Source: Flavobacteriales bacterium (GTDB lineage Bacteria > Bacteroidota > Bacteroidia > Flavobacteriales_D > Crocinitomicaceae). Taken from it: a stretch of 64,000 bases of DNA. How positions within the stretch are numbered: the first letter of the stretch is position 1; each line of letters begins with the position of its first letter. The position numbers and the translations under genes were made by a program. Positions 1-8,945 of the stretch are shown here, in pieces. The notes beneath the pieces are model-generated. The model was not told where the DNA came from. It searched no databases and was given only the letters and a program-made list of their open reading frames with translations. The DNA is taken from contig CANJLG010000002.1 in assembly GCA_947475095.1 (NCBI GenBank), positions 1 through 64,000 on the forward strand, written 5' to 3'.

Positions 1-3000
1 CTTGGCAATGGAGCAATGCTGATGGTCATGGTAGCGCCGGTAGCACAGGTAGGCGTAGCAACAGAAGTTGGCGTAAAATTATAGGTAGTATTACCCACAG
101 CCGCAGTAGCAATTATAGCAGGTGACCAAGATCCTGCGATGCTTCCATTGTTAGAAGTTAGCGGAAGGGTACCGGGAATTCCATTAACACAATATGGGCC
201 GAGTTGGCTAAAAACTGGAATCGTTGTAGGATTAACCGTAAGATTAAAATTCGCGACACATCCAACATTATTGGTGTAAGTAATAACCACATTTCCTGCT
301 GTAATGCCATTAACAAGTCCAGTATTAGTTATTGTTGCAATCGCGGCATTTGAGCTAGACCAAGGAGTGGTAGTTGCAGGGGTTGGTGTACCGGTGAGTT
401 GAGTACTAGACCCGGCGCAAAGGGCATTATTACCAGTAACAACTGGTAGTGCGTTGACGGTTATCGTTGAAGTAAGCGAACAATTATTATTGTTCGTGTA
501 TGTAATGTTGGTTGTTCCAGCAGTAAGTCCAGTGATTTGTCCAGTATTTGATATTGTAGCAACAGCAGTATTGGAAGAAGCCCAGGCATTTAGAGACGCT
601 GCAGTTCCGCTTCCAGTAAGTTGTAATGTGCTGCTTACACAAAGTGCTGCACCACCTGAAATTGTTGGGTTAGCGAATACAGTAACAGGAACAACAACAG
701 CACATCCATTGGTATTCGTGTAGGTAATGGTTGCACTACCTGCAGAAATAGCAACTACAAGACCTGCATTTGATACAGTAGCAACGCCTACCGGATTTGA
801 AGTCCAAGTTGAAGCGGTTGCTGAGCCGCTCAATTGGCTTGTCGCTCCAATGCACAAGGAGGAATTCCCTGTTACGGTTGGCAGTGCATTAACAGTAACT
901 TGCAAAGTAGCAGTACAAGAGTTGCTGTTGGTATAGGTGATAGTTGTTGGTCCAGGAGTTACACCTGTGACCACTCCTAGATTGGAAACTGTCGCTACCG
1001 ATGGTGCAGAAGAGATCCAAGCATTGGATACAGCAGCTGTTCCATTTCCAGTAAGATTTAGCGTACTACCTGCGCAAAGGGAGGTATTTCCGGTAATGGT
1101 TGGGTTTGCATTGACGGTGATAGTTGCGGTATTCAAACAACCCTGCGAGTTAGTGTAAGTAATAAGTGAGGTTCCATTTGAAACTGCCGTAACTAATCCA
1201 GTTCCGTTTATGGTAGCCACTGCTGTTGTTCCTGAAGTCCATGGGGTAGCATTCGCAGGGGTAGGAGATCCATTGAGTTGAGAAGTGCCATTCGCACATA
1301 GTGATAAATTTCCAGAAATAGTTGGATTACCATTGACAGTAACCGTAACCGTTGCAGTACAGCCAATATTATTTGTGTAAGTGATATTTGCTGTCCCAGC
1401 AGAGACACCAATTACTGCGCCATTTGAGCTTACTGTTGCGATGGAAGGACTACCCGAAACCCAAGGATTGGTATTGTTTGGAGTACCGGTTCCTGTCAAA
1501 GGAAGTGATCCATCAACGCAAATTGGGTTGTTTCCAGCAATCGTTGGTAGGGAATTTACTGTCACCGTCATGGTAGCTGTAGAAGCACATTGACCATTAT
1601 TCGGGGTGAATGTGTAAATTGTAGTTTGATTATTATTTAAAGCAGGTGACCATGCGCCTTGGATTGAGTTTATCGAATTATTTGGTAGCTGAAAAGTTCC
1701 TCCGGTGCATATGGAAGCAATCGGATTGAAATTCGGCACTACTGGATTTGTTACATTGACTGATGTTATAACAGAACACCCACCGCTATTGACATAAGTG
1801 ATAGTAGTTATACCTAAGGACACCGCATTTACAAGCCCGGTGTTTGAAATGGTTGCCACTCCTGTATTACTTGAGGTCCAAGGATTCGCGGTTGCGGGTA
1901 TTCCAGATCCAGTTAATTGAGATGAGGTATTAACACACAATACCGTATTACCTGAAATGGAAGGATTTGGATTAACCGTAAGATTAAAGGTGGTAACGCA
2001 CCCTACATTATTGGTGTAAGTAATAACCACATTGCCTGCTGTGATACCATTAACAAGTCCAGTATTAGTTATTGTTGCAATTGCGGAGTTTGAAGAAGAC
2101 CAAGGAGTGGTAATTGCAGGGGTTGGTGTACCGGTAAGTTGAGTACTAGACCCGGCACAAAGTACAATATTACCAGTAACAACTGGAAGTGCGTTGACGG
2201 TTATCGTTGAAGTAACTGAGCAATTATTATTGTTTATATAAGTGATTATCGTTGTCCCTGCAGATACCGCAGTAACAAGTCCCGAATTTGAAATGGTGGC
2301 AACTGCGATATTTGAAGATGCCCACGCATTTGCCGCCGCAGCCGTTCCGCTACCTGTGAGTTGTAATGTGCTGCTTACACAAAGTGCTGCAACACCTGAA
2401 ATTGTTGGGTTAGCGAATACAGTAACAGGAACAACAACAGTACATCCGGTCGTATTCGTGTAGGTAATGGTTGCACTGCCTGCAGAAACGGCATTTATAA
2501 GACCTGTATTCGATACGGTAGCGATACCAACGGCATTCGAAGCCCAGTTAGATGCCGTTGGTGATCCAGTTAATTGGCTTGTAGTGCCGATACATAAGGA
2601 GGTATTTCCTGTTACGGTTGGCAGTGCATTAACAGTAACTTGCAAAGTAGCAGTACAAGAGTTGTTGTTGGTATAGGTAATGGTTGTAATTCCTGCTGAT
2701 ATACCTGTGACTACCCCTAGATTGGAAACTGTCGCTACGGATGGTGCCGAAGAGATCCAAGCATTGGATGCAGCAGCTGTTCCATTTCCAGTAAGAGTTA
2801 GCGTACTTCCTACGCAAAGGGAGGTATTTCCGGTAATGGTTGGGTTTGCATTGACGGCGACAGTTGCGTTAACTTGACATCCATTGCTATTCGTATAAGT
2901 AATCGTTGTGTTTCCTGCGGTAACTGCTGTTACCAATCCACTTGCAGAAATAGTGGCTACTCCTGTATTACTTGAAATCCAAGGTGTATTGGTCGCAGCG

Positions 3001-5642
3001 GATGCACTGCCAGTTAATTGAGAAGTGGCATTAACACAGAGCGACAAGTTTCCTGAAATGCTTGGGTTGGCATTTACTTGAACCAAAACAGTTTTAATAC
3101 ACCCAAGATCGCTTGTGTAGGTGATGGTAGTTTGACCTGGGGCTAACGCAGTAATGACTCCAAGATTGGATACTGATGCTATCAGTGGAGCACTTGAAAT
3201 CCATGGAGTGGATGTATTGGGAGTGCCCGACCCAATTAGGTTATTGGTTTGTCCAACACACAGGGGAATATTTCCGGAAATTGTTGGATTCGCATTCACT
3301 GTGATGGTTAGTGAAGAACTGCATCCGGCGAGATTCGTATAAGTAATGTTTGAGGTTCCCACACTGAGACCGGTAATCAGCCCTGAACTTGAAATACTTG
3401 CCACACCTGTAATACTTGAAACCCATGGATTATTAGCTGCTGCTGTTCCATTGCCATTTAATTGAAGTGTACCGTTTAAACACAATGCGTTTGAACCTGT
3501 AATAATTGGATTTGCATTCACAGTAACAGTAGTACTTGCATTACATCCAAAATTATTTGTATAAATAACCGAAACTGTTCCTGCTGAAACGCCGGTAACG
3601 ACTCCTATAGAGGAAACTGTAGCGATACTGCTGTTTGAAGTTGACCAAGCTGCTGCAGTGCCTGAACCCGTTAAAGTAATGGTGTTATTAACACATACTG
3701 AATTTAGACCAGTTATAGTGGGAACTGGATTGACACTAATGGGTGTCGTATTTTGGCATCCCGTATTGGTTATATAAGTAATTGTAGTATTTCCAACTGA
3801 AATCCCAGAAACTAATCCGGTTGAATTGACTGTTGCTACCGATTGATTACTTGAAGCCCAGCTGGCGGCAGTACCCGTCCCACTTAATTGGATAGTTGAT
3901 CCTAAACAAACTGCACTCGGCCCTGTAATTACGGGGAAAGCTACTACATTAACAGTTACGGAATTACTACAACCAAGCGAATTCGTGTAGGTAATTTGTG
4001 CGGTGCCAATTGATAGTGCGGATACGAGACCGGATGCTGAAATCGTTGCAACACCCGTATTATTTGACACCCAAGCATTATTATTGGCTGCTGTTGCTGT
4101 GCCCGTCAACTGTGATTGTGCATTCACACAAATAAAAGTTCCTCCGGAAATTACAGGTAAGGGATTTACTGTAACAGTCGTGTTTTGTGATGCACTACAA
4201 CCTGTAGTAGCATTGGTAGCGGTAACGGTATAGATTGTGGTTGATCCCGGACTGACTGTTACACTCGAAGAAGGAACAGCGTTTTGAGTGGTTACAGGTG
4301 AAGTATTCCAAACATAATTGTAATTATTCGGTGTGCTAGTGGCTGTAATACTTGCAGATTGGCCGGCACATAAGGTGGGAGGATTGGATAAGGAAAAGGT
4401 GGGTGTTGCATTTACAGTAATCGTAAACGTTCCCGCACAACCGGTTGAAGATGTGTAGGTTATAATTGCTTGGCCCGGAGATACTGCGGTAACCACCCCA
4501 GTAGATGCATTAACAGACACGTTGGTATTATTACTTGTCCAAGCATTTCCGGCAACAGGGGCTTGATTATTTGAAATACTCAATTGCTGAGTTGTACCTA
4601 CACACATAAGTTGATTACCACTGACTATTGGACTTGGATTAGTAAAGTTTATGGTATGTTGACTTGAATTCACGCACCCGTTATTATCGGTTATAATGAT
4701 TGCATAAGTTCCTGGCGTCAATGGTGGATAAGGGGCTGTTTGCGGAATGGTGTAATTTAAAAATCCTGGAGATTGTATTTCAATTCCAGCAGGATTATTA
4801 ATCGCTGCTCCAGTTAACTGCCATGATATATTAAAACCTACATTGGATGGAGTTCCATCTTGAGCGTTTAATCCACCCACTACAATTGAGCCGGCACCTG
4901 TGGCACAAGTCGCGTTGGTAGTTGTAATAACGGGTATAATTGGCGGGGGTTGGGTAATAGTAACAAGTATTGTATCATCACAATTATTGAAATCATCTAC
5001 TATAATTATATAATTACCAGCAAGTAAATTATTCATTTGATAATTTGATGAAACAATTTCTGGCGGGCAATTAAGATTTACACCATTTGGTGGAGATGTG
5101 GGGCCACTCCAAGTAACATTGTAACCTTGACAAAGTTCTCCGAATCCACCATAATATCCACCATTAGCCGAAATTGTAATGCTACCAGTGGCATCACCAT
5201 TACATAATATATTAGTCACATTGGAACTTGCTGCTACTATTAGTGGATAATCAGGCAGTCCAATTGCTCCTTGACTGCATATCGTTCCACCAGCTCCAGT
5301 TGTCCAAACATTTGCATTGACTGATATTTGTATAGTATATACTTGGTTACCTGTTAAACCTGGTAAATTATTAAATTGATAATTGTTTGTATATACTAAA
5401 AGAGATGTTTCTAATACACCTAATGTTGGGTGGATGATGCGCCAATAAATTCCTGAACTTGAATATGGGCAACCACATTGATTACTAACTGACGCGGTAA
5501 TTTGGCCAGTGCTTTCACCTGAACACAAAGGAGAAATTGATGTATTGGTTATTTGACATTGCCCCAAAACTTTCCCTCCCACAAACAACAAAAAGATGCA
5601 AAGAAGTATTTTTATTTTAGAAACTAATTTGTGTAATACCAT
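1..5642 (-). CDS. Giant secreted Ig-like/SprB-repeat surface protein, C-terminus cut by window edge
   Basis: An uninterrupted minus-strand frame runs from an ATG at 5642 past position 1, giving 1880 codons in the window; I spot-checked the frame along its length and saw no stop. It opens with a signal peptide (hydrophobic core about residues 9-22, ending VGGKVLGQ). About residues 30-300 hold SprB-type repeats (CNGDATGSITISANGG; LLAGNYIIIVDD; GTYAIIITDNNGC). From about residue 330 onward follow roughly 20 units of 72-74 residues like bacterial Ig-like (Big_2) domains: a W-x-SSN step, VATVS..GLVTGVSAGTTTITYTN, a Cys, then TVTVN..P.I.G...C. The composition (Ser, Thr, Asn, Gly; paired Cys per unit) suits a cell-surface adhesin. 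A T9SS C-terminal sorting domain is expected off the left edge but cannot be seen. Function beyond adhesin or surface structural protein is inference. Confidence 0.88.
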   Translation of the reverse strand, partial: MVLHKLVSKIKILLCIFLLFVGGKVLGQCQITNTSISPLCSGESTGQITASVSNQCGCPYSSSGIYWRIIHPTLGVLETSLLVYTNNYQFNNLPGLTGNQVYTIQISVNANVWTTGAGGTICSQGAIGLPDYPLIVAASSNVTNILCNGDATGSITISANGGYYGGFGELCQGYNVTWSGPTSPPNGVNLNCPPEIVSSNYQMNNLLAGNYIIIVDDFNNCDDTILVTITQPPPIIPVITTTNATCATGAGSIVVGGLNAQDGTPSNVGFNISWQLTGAAINNPAGIEIQSPGFLNYTIPQTAPYPPLTPGTYAIIITDNNGCVNSSQHTINFTNPSPIVSGNQLMCVGTTQQLSISNNQAPVAGNAWTSNNTNVSVNASTGVVTAVSPGQAIITYTSSTGCAGTFTITVNATPTFSLSNPPTLCAGQSASITATSTPNNYNYVWNTSPVTTQNAVPSSSVTVSPGSTTIYTVTATNATTGCSASQNTTVTVNPLPVISGGTFICVNAQSQLTGTATAANNNAWVSNNTGVATISASGLVSALSIGTAQITYTNSLGCSNSVTVNVVAFPVITGPSAVCLGSTIQLSGTGTAASWASSNQSVATVNSTGLVSGISVGNTTITYITNTGCQNTTPISVNPVPTITGLNSVCVNNTITLTGSGTAAAWSTSNSSIATVSSIGVVTGVSAGTVSVIYTNNFGCNASTTVTVNANPIITGSNALCLNGTLQLNGNGTAAANNPWVSSITGVASISSSGLITGLSVGTSNITYTNLAGCSSSLTITVNANPTISGNIPLCVGQTNNLIGSGTPNTSTPWISSAPLIASVSNLGVITALAPGQTTITYTSDLGCIKTVLVQVNANPSISGNLSLCVNATSQLTGSASAATNTPWISSNTGVATISASGLVTAVTAGNTTITYTNSNGCQVNATVAVNANPTITGNTSLCVGSTLTLTGNGTAAASNAWISSAPSVATVSNLGVVTGISAGITTITYTNNNSCTATLQVTVNALPTVTGNTSLCIGTTSQLTGSPTASNWASNAVGIATVSNTGLINAVSAGSATITYTNTTGCTVVVPVTVFANPTISGVAALCVSSTLQLTGSGTAAAANAWASSNIAVATISNSGLVTAVSAGTTIITYINNNNCSVTSTITVNALPVVTGNIVLCAGSSTQLTGTPTPAITTPWSSSNSAIATITNTGLVNGITAGNVVITYTNNVGCVTTFNLTVNPNPSISGNTVLCVNTSSQLTGSGIPATANPWTSSNTGVATISNTGLVNAVSLGITTITYVNSGGCSVITSVNVTNPVVPNFNPIASICTGGTFQLPNNSINSIQGAWSPALNNNQTTIYTFTPNNGQCASTATMTVTVNSLPTIAGNNPICVDGSLPLTGTGTPNNTNPWVSGSPSIATVSSNGAVIGVSAGTANITYTNNIGCTATVTVTVNGNPTISGNLSLCANGTSQLNGSPTPANATPWTSGTTAVATINGTGLVTAVSNGTSLITYTNSQGCLNTATITVNANPTITGNTSLCAGSTLNLTGNGTAAVSNAWISSAPSVATVSNLGVVTGVTPGPTTITYTNSNSCTATLQVTVNALPTVTGNSSLCIGATSQLSGSATASTWTSNPVGVATVSNAGLVVAISAGSATITYTNTNGCAVVVPVTVFANPTISGGAALCVSSTLQLTGSGTAASLNAWASSNTAVATISNTGQITGLTAGTTNITYTNNNNCSLTSTITVNALPVVTGNNALCAGSSTQLTGTPTPATTTPWSSSNAAIATITNTGLVNGITAGNVVITYTNNVGCVANFNLTVNPTTIPVFSQLGPYCVNGIPGTLPLTSNNGSIAGSWSPAIIATAAVGNTTYNFTPTSVATPTCATGATMTISIAPLP
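230..1130 (-). repeat. Copy 1 of a four-unit block duplicated inside the giant repeat gene
   Basis: This stretch aligns without indels to 1970-2870 at an offset of exactly 1740 bp. Several sub-stretches are nearly identical, for example 361-420 against 2101-2160, and about 40 identical bases starting at 661 and 2401. It covers about four of the roughly 220-bp Ig-like units, and 1740 bp equals eight units. Confidence 0.85.
1970..2870 (-). repeat. Copy 2 of the four-unit block
   Basis: This is the partner of 230-1130 at +1740 bp. The flanking units (1130-1970 and beyond 2870) are clearly less similar to each other. That suggests a segmental duplication, or gene conversion acting on a subset of units, rather than one recent whole-array expansion. 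Confidence 0.85.
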
Positions 5643-5947
5643 TAAAACTTATTGTTTTCTCTAGTAATATGGAGATATACAAACAAATTTACCATATTAT
5701 TTTATTGAAAGCAATTTAAGTTGGGTTATTTTAAGGTTAATAAAAGAATTACCCTATCTTCCCCGATTTTATATCGTGAAAAGATTGCTTTCTCCAAAAC
5801 TCGGTCTTTCCTGAGGGGATTCATTACAACCATAAAAATGACGATTTCCGAACCACAAGAATAAATTTACTTTTTTTCAGAAAATCCTTATTTTACGGTA
5901 TTCGTAGCGGGGTATAAAAATGGTGGTTTCCACTTATTTGAAAATCA
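5643..5947. other. Intergenic region upstream of the giant repeat gene
   Basis: AT-rich and without a convincing ORF. Reading towards the minus-strand gene at 5642, it must hold that gene's promoter, but I see no exact TAnnTTTG element. An imperfect inverted motif (TTACGGTATTCGTA, near 5892-5907) could be a regulator site; this is weak. Confidence 0.4.
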
Positions 5948-7087
5948 CTAATCCTTAACGCACCTAATGGCAAGGCCATTAACTGGGCCGGTTGAAGTTA
6001 ACCTTGCTCTATCTGTTTCATTAAGTATTTCAATATAATAACCACCACCAAAAGGCGAACCTGTATTTGAAGTCCAAAGCATACAATTTTCTTTTTTCAT
6101 AAAATACGCATGGTTGTTTATATGTGAACTTGGTTTGATATTAAGACCGCTTAGATTATTTCCATTACAACCAACACCACATAATTTGTCCGGATAAACC
6201 GTGCTGTTTTCCCATTCAGTTTTGCTTTTCAATTTTTCACCTATTACTTCACTGTAAAATACTTGATAAACTCCATCGATACTATCCATAAGATCTCCGG
6301 GCGTAAATTTAGTTTTTGGGTCTAAGGTTTTAAACATGATTTCCCAATCTTTAATTGAAGGTATATGCCAGCCCTTTGGTGCAATACCTCTAGAGTCAAT
6401 AACTGCATACCAATTATAAAGTTTACCATAAACTTTTCCATTTTCTGAATCATTATTATAATAGCACCATGCTGGTTGTTCATGATTCCCTGCCGATATC
6501 CACTCTTGTTTCGTTCTTGCCTCAGGTATTGGATCTCCGTTTCGAAAAGTTGAAATATTTAAATTTTCCGTCGTCCATGTTTGGGTTCCAATTTTTACCG
6601 ATTTGATTGCAGTGGCGTTTGTTATGTTTGAAATTGTATTCGTAAAGTTCCCAATAATTAAATTAGAATTAGAGTAATCCATGGTGAATTTTCCAAATCT
6701 TTCCATGGCGCTTTGTCCAAATAATAAAGGAGCTTGAGAGGTATGCACTATTGAAGCTTCAACATTATATAACACTTGTTTACCAACCTCTATTTTCTGG
6801 AGATTAATCATTGTCCCCTCTGCTATTTCTCCGTTTGCGATGCTATAGTATACAGTGCCTCTTATATCAGTTTCTTTTAAATATCCATTTTTTAGCATAA
6901 ATAGAGCTTCAGTAATCGAGATACTTACATTACTCGCTCCAGTATCAAAAATAAATTTTAGTGGAAGTCCATTTATCTTACATGGGATTTTATAAACTCC
7001 ATTCTCTTTTTCCATTTTCACAACATCTTGTCCAACAATAGTATTTATTCCAAAAAATAAAATAGTAATTGAAAAGAGAACTTTCAT
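5948..7087 (-). CDS. Secreted retropepsin-like aspartic protease fused to a FISUMP domain
   Basis: A 379-residue protein with a signal peptide (residues 1-19, ending NTIVGQ). Residues 25-155 form a clan AA (retropepsin-like) aspartic protease fold: the catalytic motif FDTGASNVSIS has D48-T49-G50, and a later FGQSAMERFGKFTMDY segment fits the strand that follows the flap. From about residue 163 to the end is a FISUMP domain (Fibrobacter succinogenes major paralogous domain): KIGTQTWTTENLN, YGKLYNWYAV, PKGWHIPSIKDWE, WTSN and the terminal LAIRCVKD. FISUMP domains are common in secreted Bacteroidota proteins and their role is unknown. No neighbour suggests a substrate. Single-chain retropepsins act as dimers, so the catalytic half is plausibly active. 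Confidence 0.85.
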   Translation of the reverse strand: MKVLFSITILFFGINTIVGQDVVKMEKENGVYKIPCKINGLPLKFIFDTGASNVSISITEALFMLKNGYLKETDIRGTVYYSIANGEIAEGTMINLQKIEVGKQVLYNVEASIVHTSQAPLLFGQSAMERFGKFTMDYSNSNLIIGNFTNTISNITNATAIKSVKIGTQTWTTENLNISTFRNGDPIPEARTKQEWISAGNHEQPAWCYYNNDSENGKVYGKLYNWYAVIDSRGIAPKGWHIPSIKDWEIMFKTLDPKTKFTPGDLMDSIDGVYQVFYSEVIGEKLKSKTEWENSTVYPDKLCGVGCNGNNLSGLNIKPSSHINNHAYFMKKENCMLWTSNTGSPFGGGYYIEILNETDRARLTSTGPVNGLAIRCVKD

Positions 7088-7345
7088 GTTAAAAAAATTA
7101 ACGTAAATTTAAATAAATAATACGAGCTTCATTAATAAAACTAGATTCACTATTGAGCGTCTATTCGAGTACTACGGAGAATAATCTTGCTAATGCAAGT
7201 AAAACTAGGTTTAATGTTGCCATGTGGGTTAAAATTATGGCATCTTACCCACATAAATTTGCATGCATATTTGCAAGCATTTGGTCTTTTTGGATAGATT
7301 TTGGCACTTTTTAGTAGTTTTCACCCCAAAACCAAAAACATAAAA
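7088..7345. other. Gap between the Fic operon terminator and the aspartic protease gene
   Basis: AT-rich. It must contain the promoter of the minus-strand protease gene starting at 7087. No exact TAnnTTTG element and no small gene are convincing here. Confidence 0.4.
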
Positions 7346-7382
7346 AAACCCAGTCCTTCGACTTCGCTCAGGAACAGGGTTT
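7346..7382 (-). terminator. Intrinsic terminator after the Fic gene
   Basis: On the minus strand an AAACCC/GGGTTT stem, extended by further pairs with one mismatch and a bulge, is followed by a run of seven T. The loop contains the sequence TTCGACTTCGCTCAGG (plus strand), a dispersed motif typical of flavobacterial intergenic hairpins. It lies about 100 bp beyond the Fic stop codon. Confidence 0.7.
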
Positions 7383-7479
7383 TCTAAATGTGGCCAAAGG
7401 TCTGAATTATCGAACCCGCTGAGGGAGGATGTGGAGCGTGTGTTGTCAATTCTAAATTAGCTTTACCAATCTTTAAAAT

Positions 7480-8076
7480 CTATGATTTTGCAAACAAAAT
7501 GAGTTTAGTCAGATCTAGATTATCAGCCATTTTAATGGCTTCTATATATGCTTTTCTTTTTTCAGTGGCCTTCACCAAATTCGAACTGCCCCATGTGAGG
7601 AAAGGTTTATTGTAAAGTTTTTCCATAATCAAATCTGCCATTAATCTGGAATGTCTTCCGTTTCCATTCGGAAAACAATGAATACTTATCAATTCATGCT
7701 TGAATCGAATTGCTATTTCATCTGGAGTCAGGATTTTGTTCTCATACCAAAATAGTGCATTATCTAATAATTGTTTGAGTTGGACCGTAATTAAAAAACT
7801 TTTAATCCCTAAATTCTTTTCTGAATTCCTGAAAGAACCTGCCCACAACCAAACATCTCCATACATTCGTTTATGTAAATCCTTAATGAACTTCTCTGAT
7901 AATAAATCTTTGGCTTGGATTTTTTTTCCGAACGACCATTGTATGGCCTTCTCGATGTATAATTGCTCAAACTCGTCCAACTCTTCTCGGGTTGTTATAG
8001 ATGAAATCTTCAATCCATCAATTTCTTCTTCACTCAGTGGCGTTTGACCGTCAAGATAATTGATTTCTAATCCCAT
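7480..8076 (-). CDS. Fic-domain protein, mobile mystery protein B family
   Basis: A 198-residue Fic protein. Fic enzymes usually transfer AMP or another nucleotide moiety to a target protein. The active-site motif is H133-C-F-P-N137-G-N-G-R141-H-S-R144. It keeps the catalytic His, the GNGR loop and the final Arg, but Asn137 replaces the usual Asp/Glu that helps bind Mg, and Cys134 replaces the usual Pro. The overall layout (N-terminal DGQTPLSEEE, WLWAGSFR before the Fic core) and the partner gene match the 'mobile mystery protein B' family, which I recall also having Asn at this position. It overlaps the upstream HTH gene by 10 bases, so the two are translationally coupled. A toxin or defence role is inference from the pair's mobility and layout. 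Confidence 0.88.
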   Translation of the reverse strand: MGLEINYLDGQTPLSEEEIDGLKISSITTREELDEFEQLYIEKAIQWSFGKKIQAKDLLSEKFIKDLHKRMYGDVWLWAGSFRNSEKNLGIKSFLITVQLKQLLDNALFWYENKILTPDEIAIRFKHELISIHCFPNGNGRHSRLMADLIMEKLYNKPFLTWGSSNLVKATEKRKAYIEAIKMADNLDLTKLILFAKS

Positions 8077-8531
8077 AAATATTTTGGCATTTGAAATTTG
8101 ATTTCAACTGTTTTCTGAGCAATTGCTTGTTCAATTCTTTCTTTTGAATTTTGTTGGTCCTCCAAGGTCATTGTGGTGTTGGTCCGCATGACAATTTCCG
8201 TAGCCAACTTTTTTGCACGTTCTTCAATCATTTTTTCTATGCTACCATGTTTAGAAACAAAGCCATATACCAACTTCAAGTCCAATTCATTTGCTGCATC
8301 CTTCAAAGAATTTAACGTAATTGTACCATTTGCTTCACGCTCTTCAATTTCTTTCACACTTTGAGAAGAAATTTTCAATCGATTTCCTAATTGTCTTAAC
8401 GATATATTCAAGGAAGTCCGAACGGTGTTAATCCATCCTTTTGGTGGAATAATGGTGGATGTTAACGGTGTAAATACCGCTAATTTCTTATCTGTTTGCT
8501 GAATAAGAAGTTGTTGTTTATTATTTTTCAT
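8067..8531 (-). CDS. HTH regulator, mobile mystery protein A family
   Basis: A 154-residue protein with a helix-turn-helix at about residues 35-80 (WINTVRTSLNISLRQLGNRLKISSQSVKEIEEREA), related to Xre/Cro-type DNA-binding domains. The C-terminal half is helical and charged. This matches mobile mystery protein A, which is found directly upstream of the Fic partner. It is first in a two-gene operon and probably represses it: two near-palindromic sites lie just upstream at 8564-8609. The arrangement resembles a toxin-antitoxin or restriction-type control module; which protein neutralises which is unknown. Confidence 0.86.
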   Translation of the reverse strand: MKNNKQQLLIQQTDKKLAVFTPLTSTIIPPKGWINTVRTSLNISLRQLGNRLKISSQSVKEIEEREANGTITLNSLKDAANELDLKLVYGFVSKHGSIEKMIEERAKKLATEIVMRTNTTMTLEDQQNSKERIEQAIAQKTVEIKFQMPKYLWD

Positions 8532-8563
8532 AAGGCTTTAAGCTGAAAATATATTACAAATAT

Positions 8564-8609
8564 AAGGGTATAACCTGAAATAAAAAATAAAAAATAAGGG
8601 TATAACCTT
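8564..8609 (-). promoter_or_regulatory. Tandem operator upstream of the mobile mystery A/B operon
   Basis: Two copies of AAGGGTATAACCT lie at 8564-8576 and 8596-8608 (the second extends to AAGGGTATAACCTT, 8596-8609). Each is a near-palindrome, AAGG-n-TATA-n-CCTT, and they are 32 bp apart, about three helical turns, starting 33 bp upstream of the HTH start codon. This is the expected form of an autoregulatory HTH-dimer operator. Confidence 0.65.
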
Positions 8610-8611
8610 AA

Positions 8612-8876
8612 AATAATTAATTTTTTGCCAAAATAGGGGGTTGAAATATTCGAAATTATGTAATAAAAGAAGAGTAAAAAATGAGTTTCTCGCTCAAAAT
8701 AACTCAAATTGAAGCTTAAATAGGTCTGAATTATCGAACTTTTGTTCTGATTTGAAGGGTGTTTTGGAGTGGAAAGATTCCCCTTTTATAAATCAAAAAG
8801 AGAGAGAAGCAGAAAGAGAATGAAGTAAAACAAAGTGGAGTGAACCGCTCTCGCACTTCGCTCTCACTCTGTTTCG
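8612..8876. other. Intergenic region between the A/B operon and the tRNA region
   Basis: No supportable gene. The left part is AT-rich. The right part (8800-8876) is richer in GC and contains short CTCTCGCACTTCGCTCTC-like sequence without clear structure. Confidence 0.35.
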
Positions 8877-8910
8877 TGGTCCCACGCGGGATCGAACCCG
8901 CGACTTGAAC
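8877..8910 (-). pseudogene. tRNA-like 3' fragment (T arm and CCA end)
   Basis: The minus strand reads like the 3' third of a tRNA: a GTCGCGGGTTCGATCCCGC T-arm-like hairpin, a short acceptor-like strand and a terminal ACCA. No D arm or anticodon arm precedes it; the adjacent upstream bases are the tRNA-His terminator. The T loop is one base short (GGG-TTCGAT-CCC). It is probably a remnant, perhaps left by an integration or deletion at a tRNA locus. Confidence 0.45.
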
Positions 8911-8921
8911 AATGTAAAATT

Positions 8922-8944
8922 AAAAAGTCCCGTTAAGGGACTTT
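8922..8944 (-). terminator. Intrinsic terminator of tRNA-His
   Basis: A perfect 8-bp stem, AAAGTCCC (8924-8931) with GGGACTTT (8937-8944), and a 5-nt loop. On the minus strand it is followed by TTTTT. It begins two bases after the tRNA 3' end. Confidence 0.8.
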
Positions 8945-8945
8945 G

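Noticed and set aside
454-4233. Series of short plus-strand and minus-strand ORFs of 60-90 codons
   Set aside because: They are shadows of the minus-strand giant repeat gene. They recur at its 220-bp and 1740-bp periods and have no coding features of their own.
1-4700. Regularly spaced repeats that could suggest a CRISPR array
   Set aside because: The period of about 220 bp is far too long, the units are diverged, and they translate in frame as Ig-like domains.
7700-8047. 115-codon plus-strand ORF
   Set aside because: Lies entirely inside the Fic gene on the opposite strand and shows no motif.
8596-8609. AAGGGTATAACCTT as an insertion-sequence end
   Set aside because: Both copies point the same way and lie 32 bp apart directly upstream of an HTH gene; no transposase or target duplication is present.
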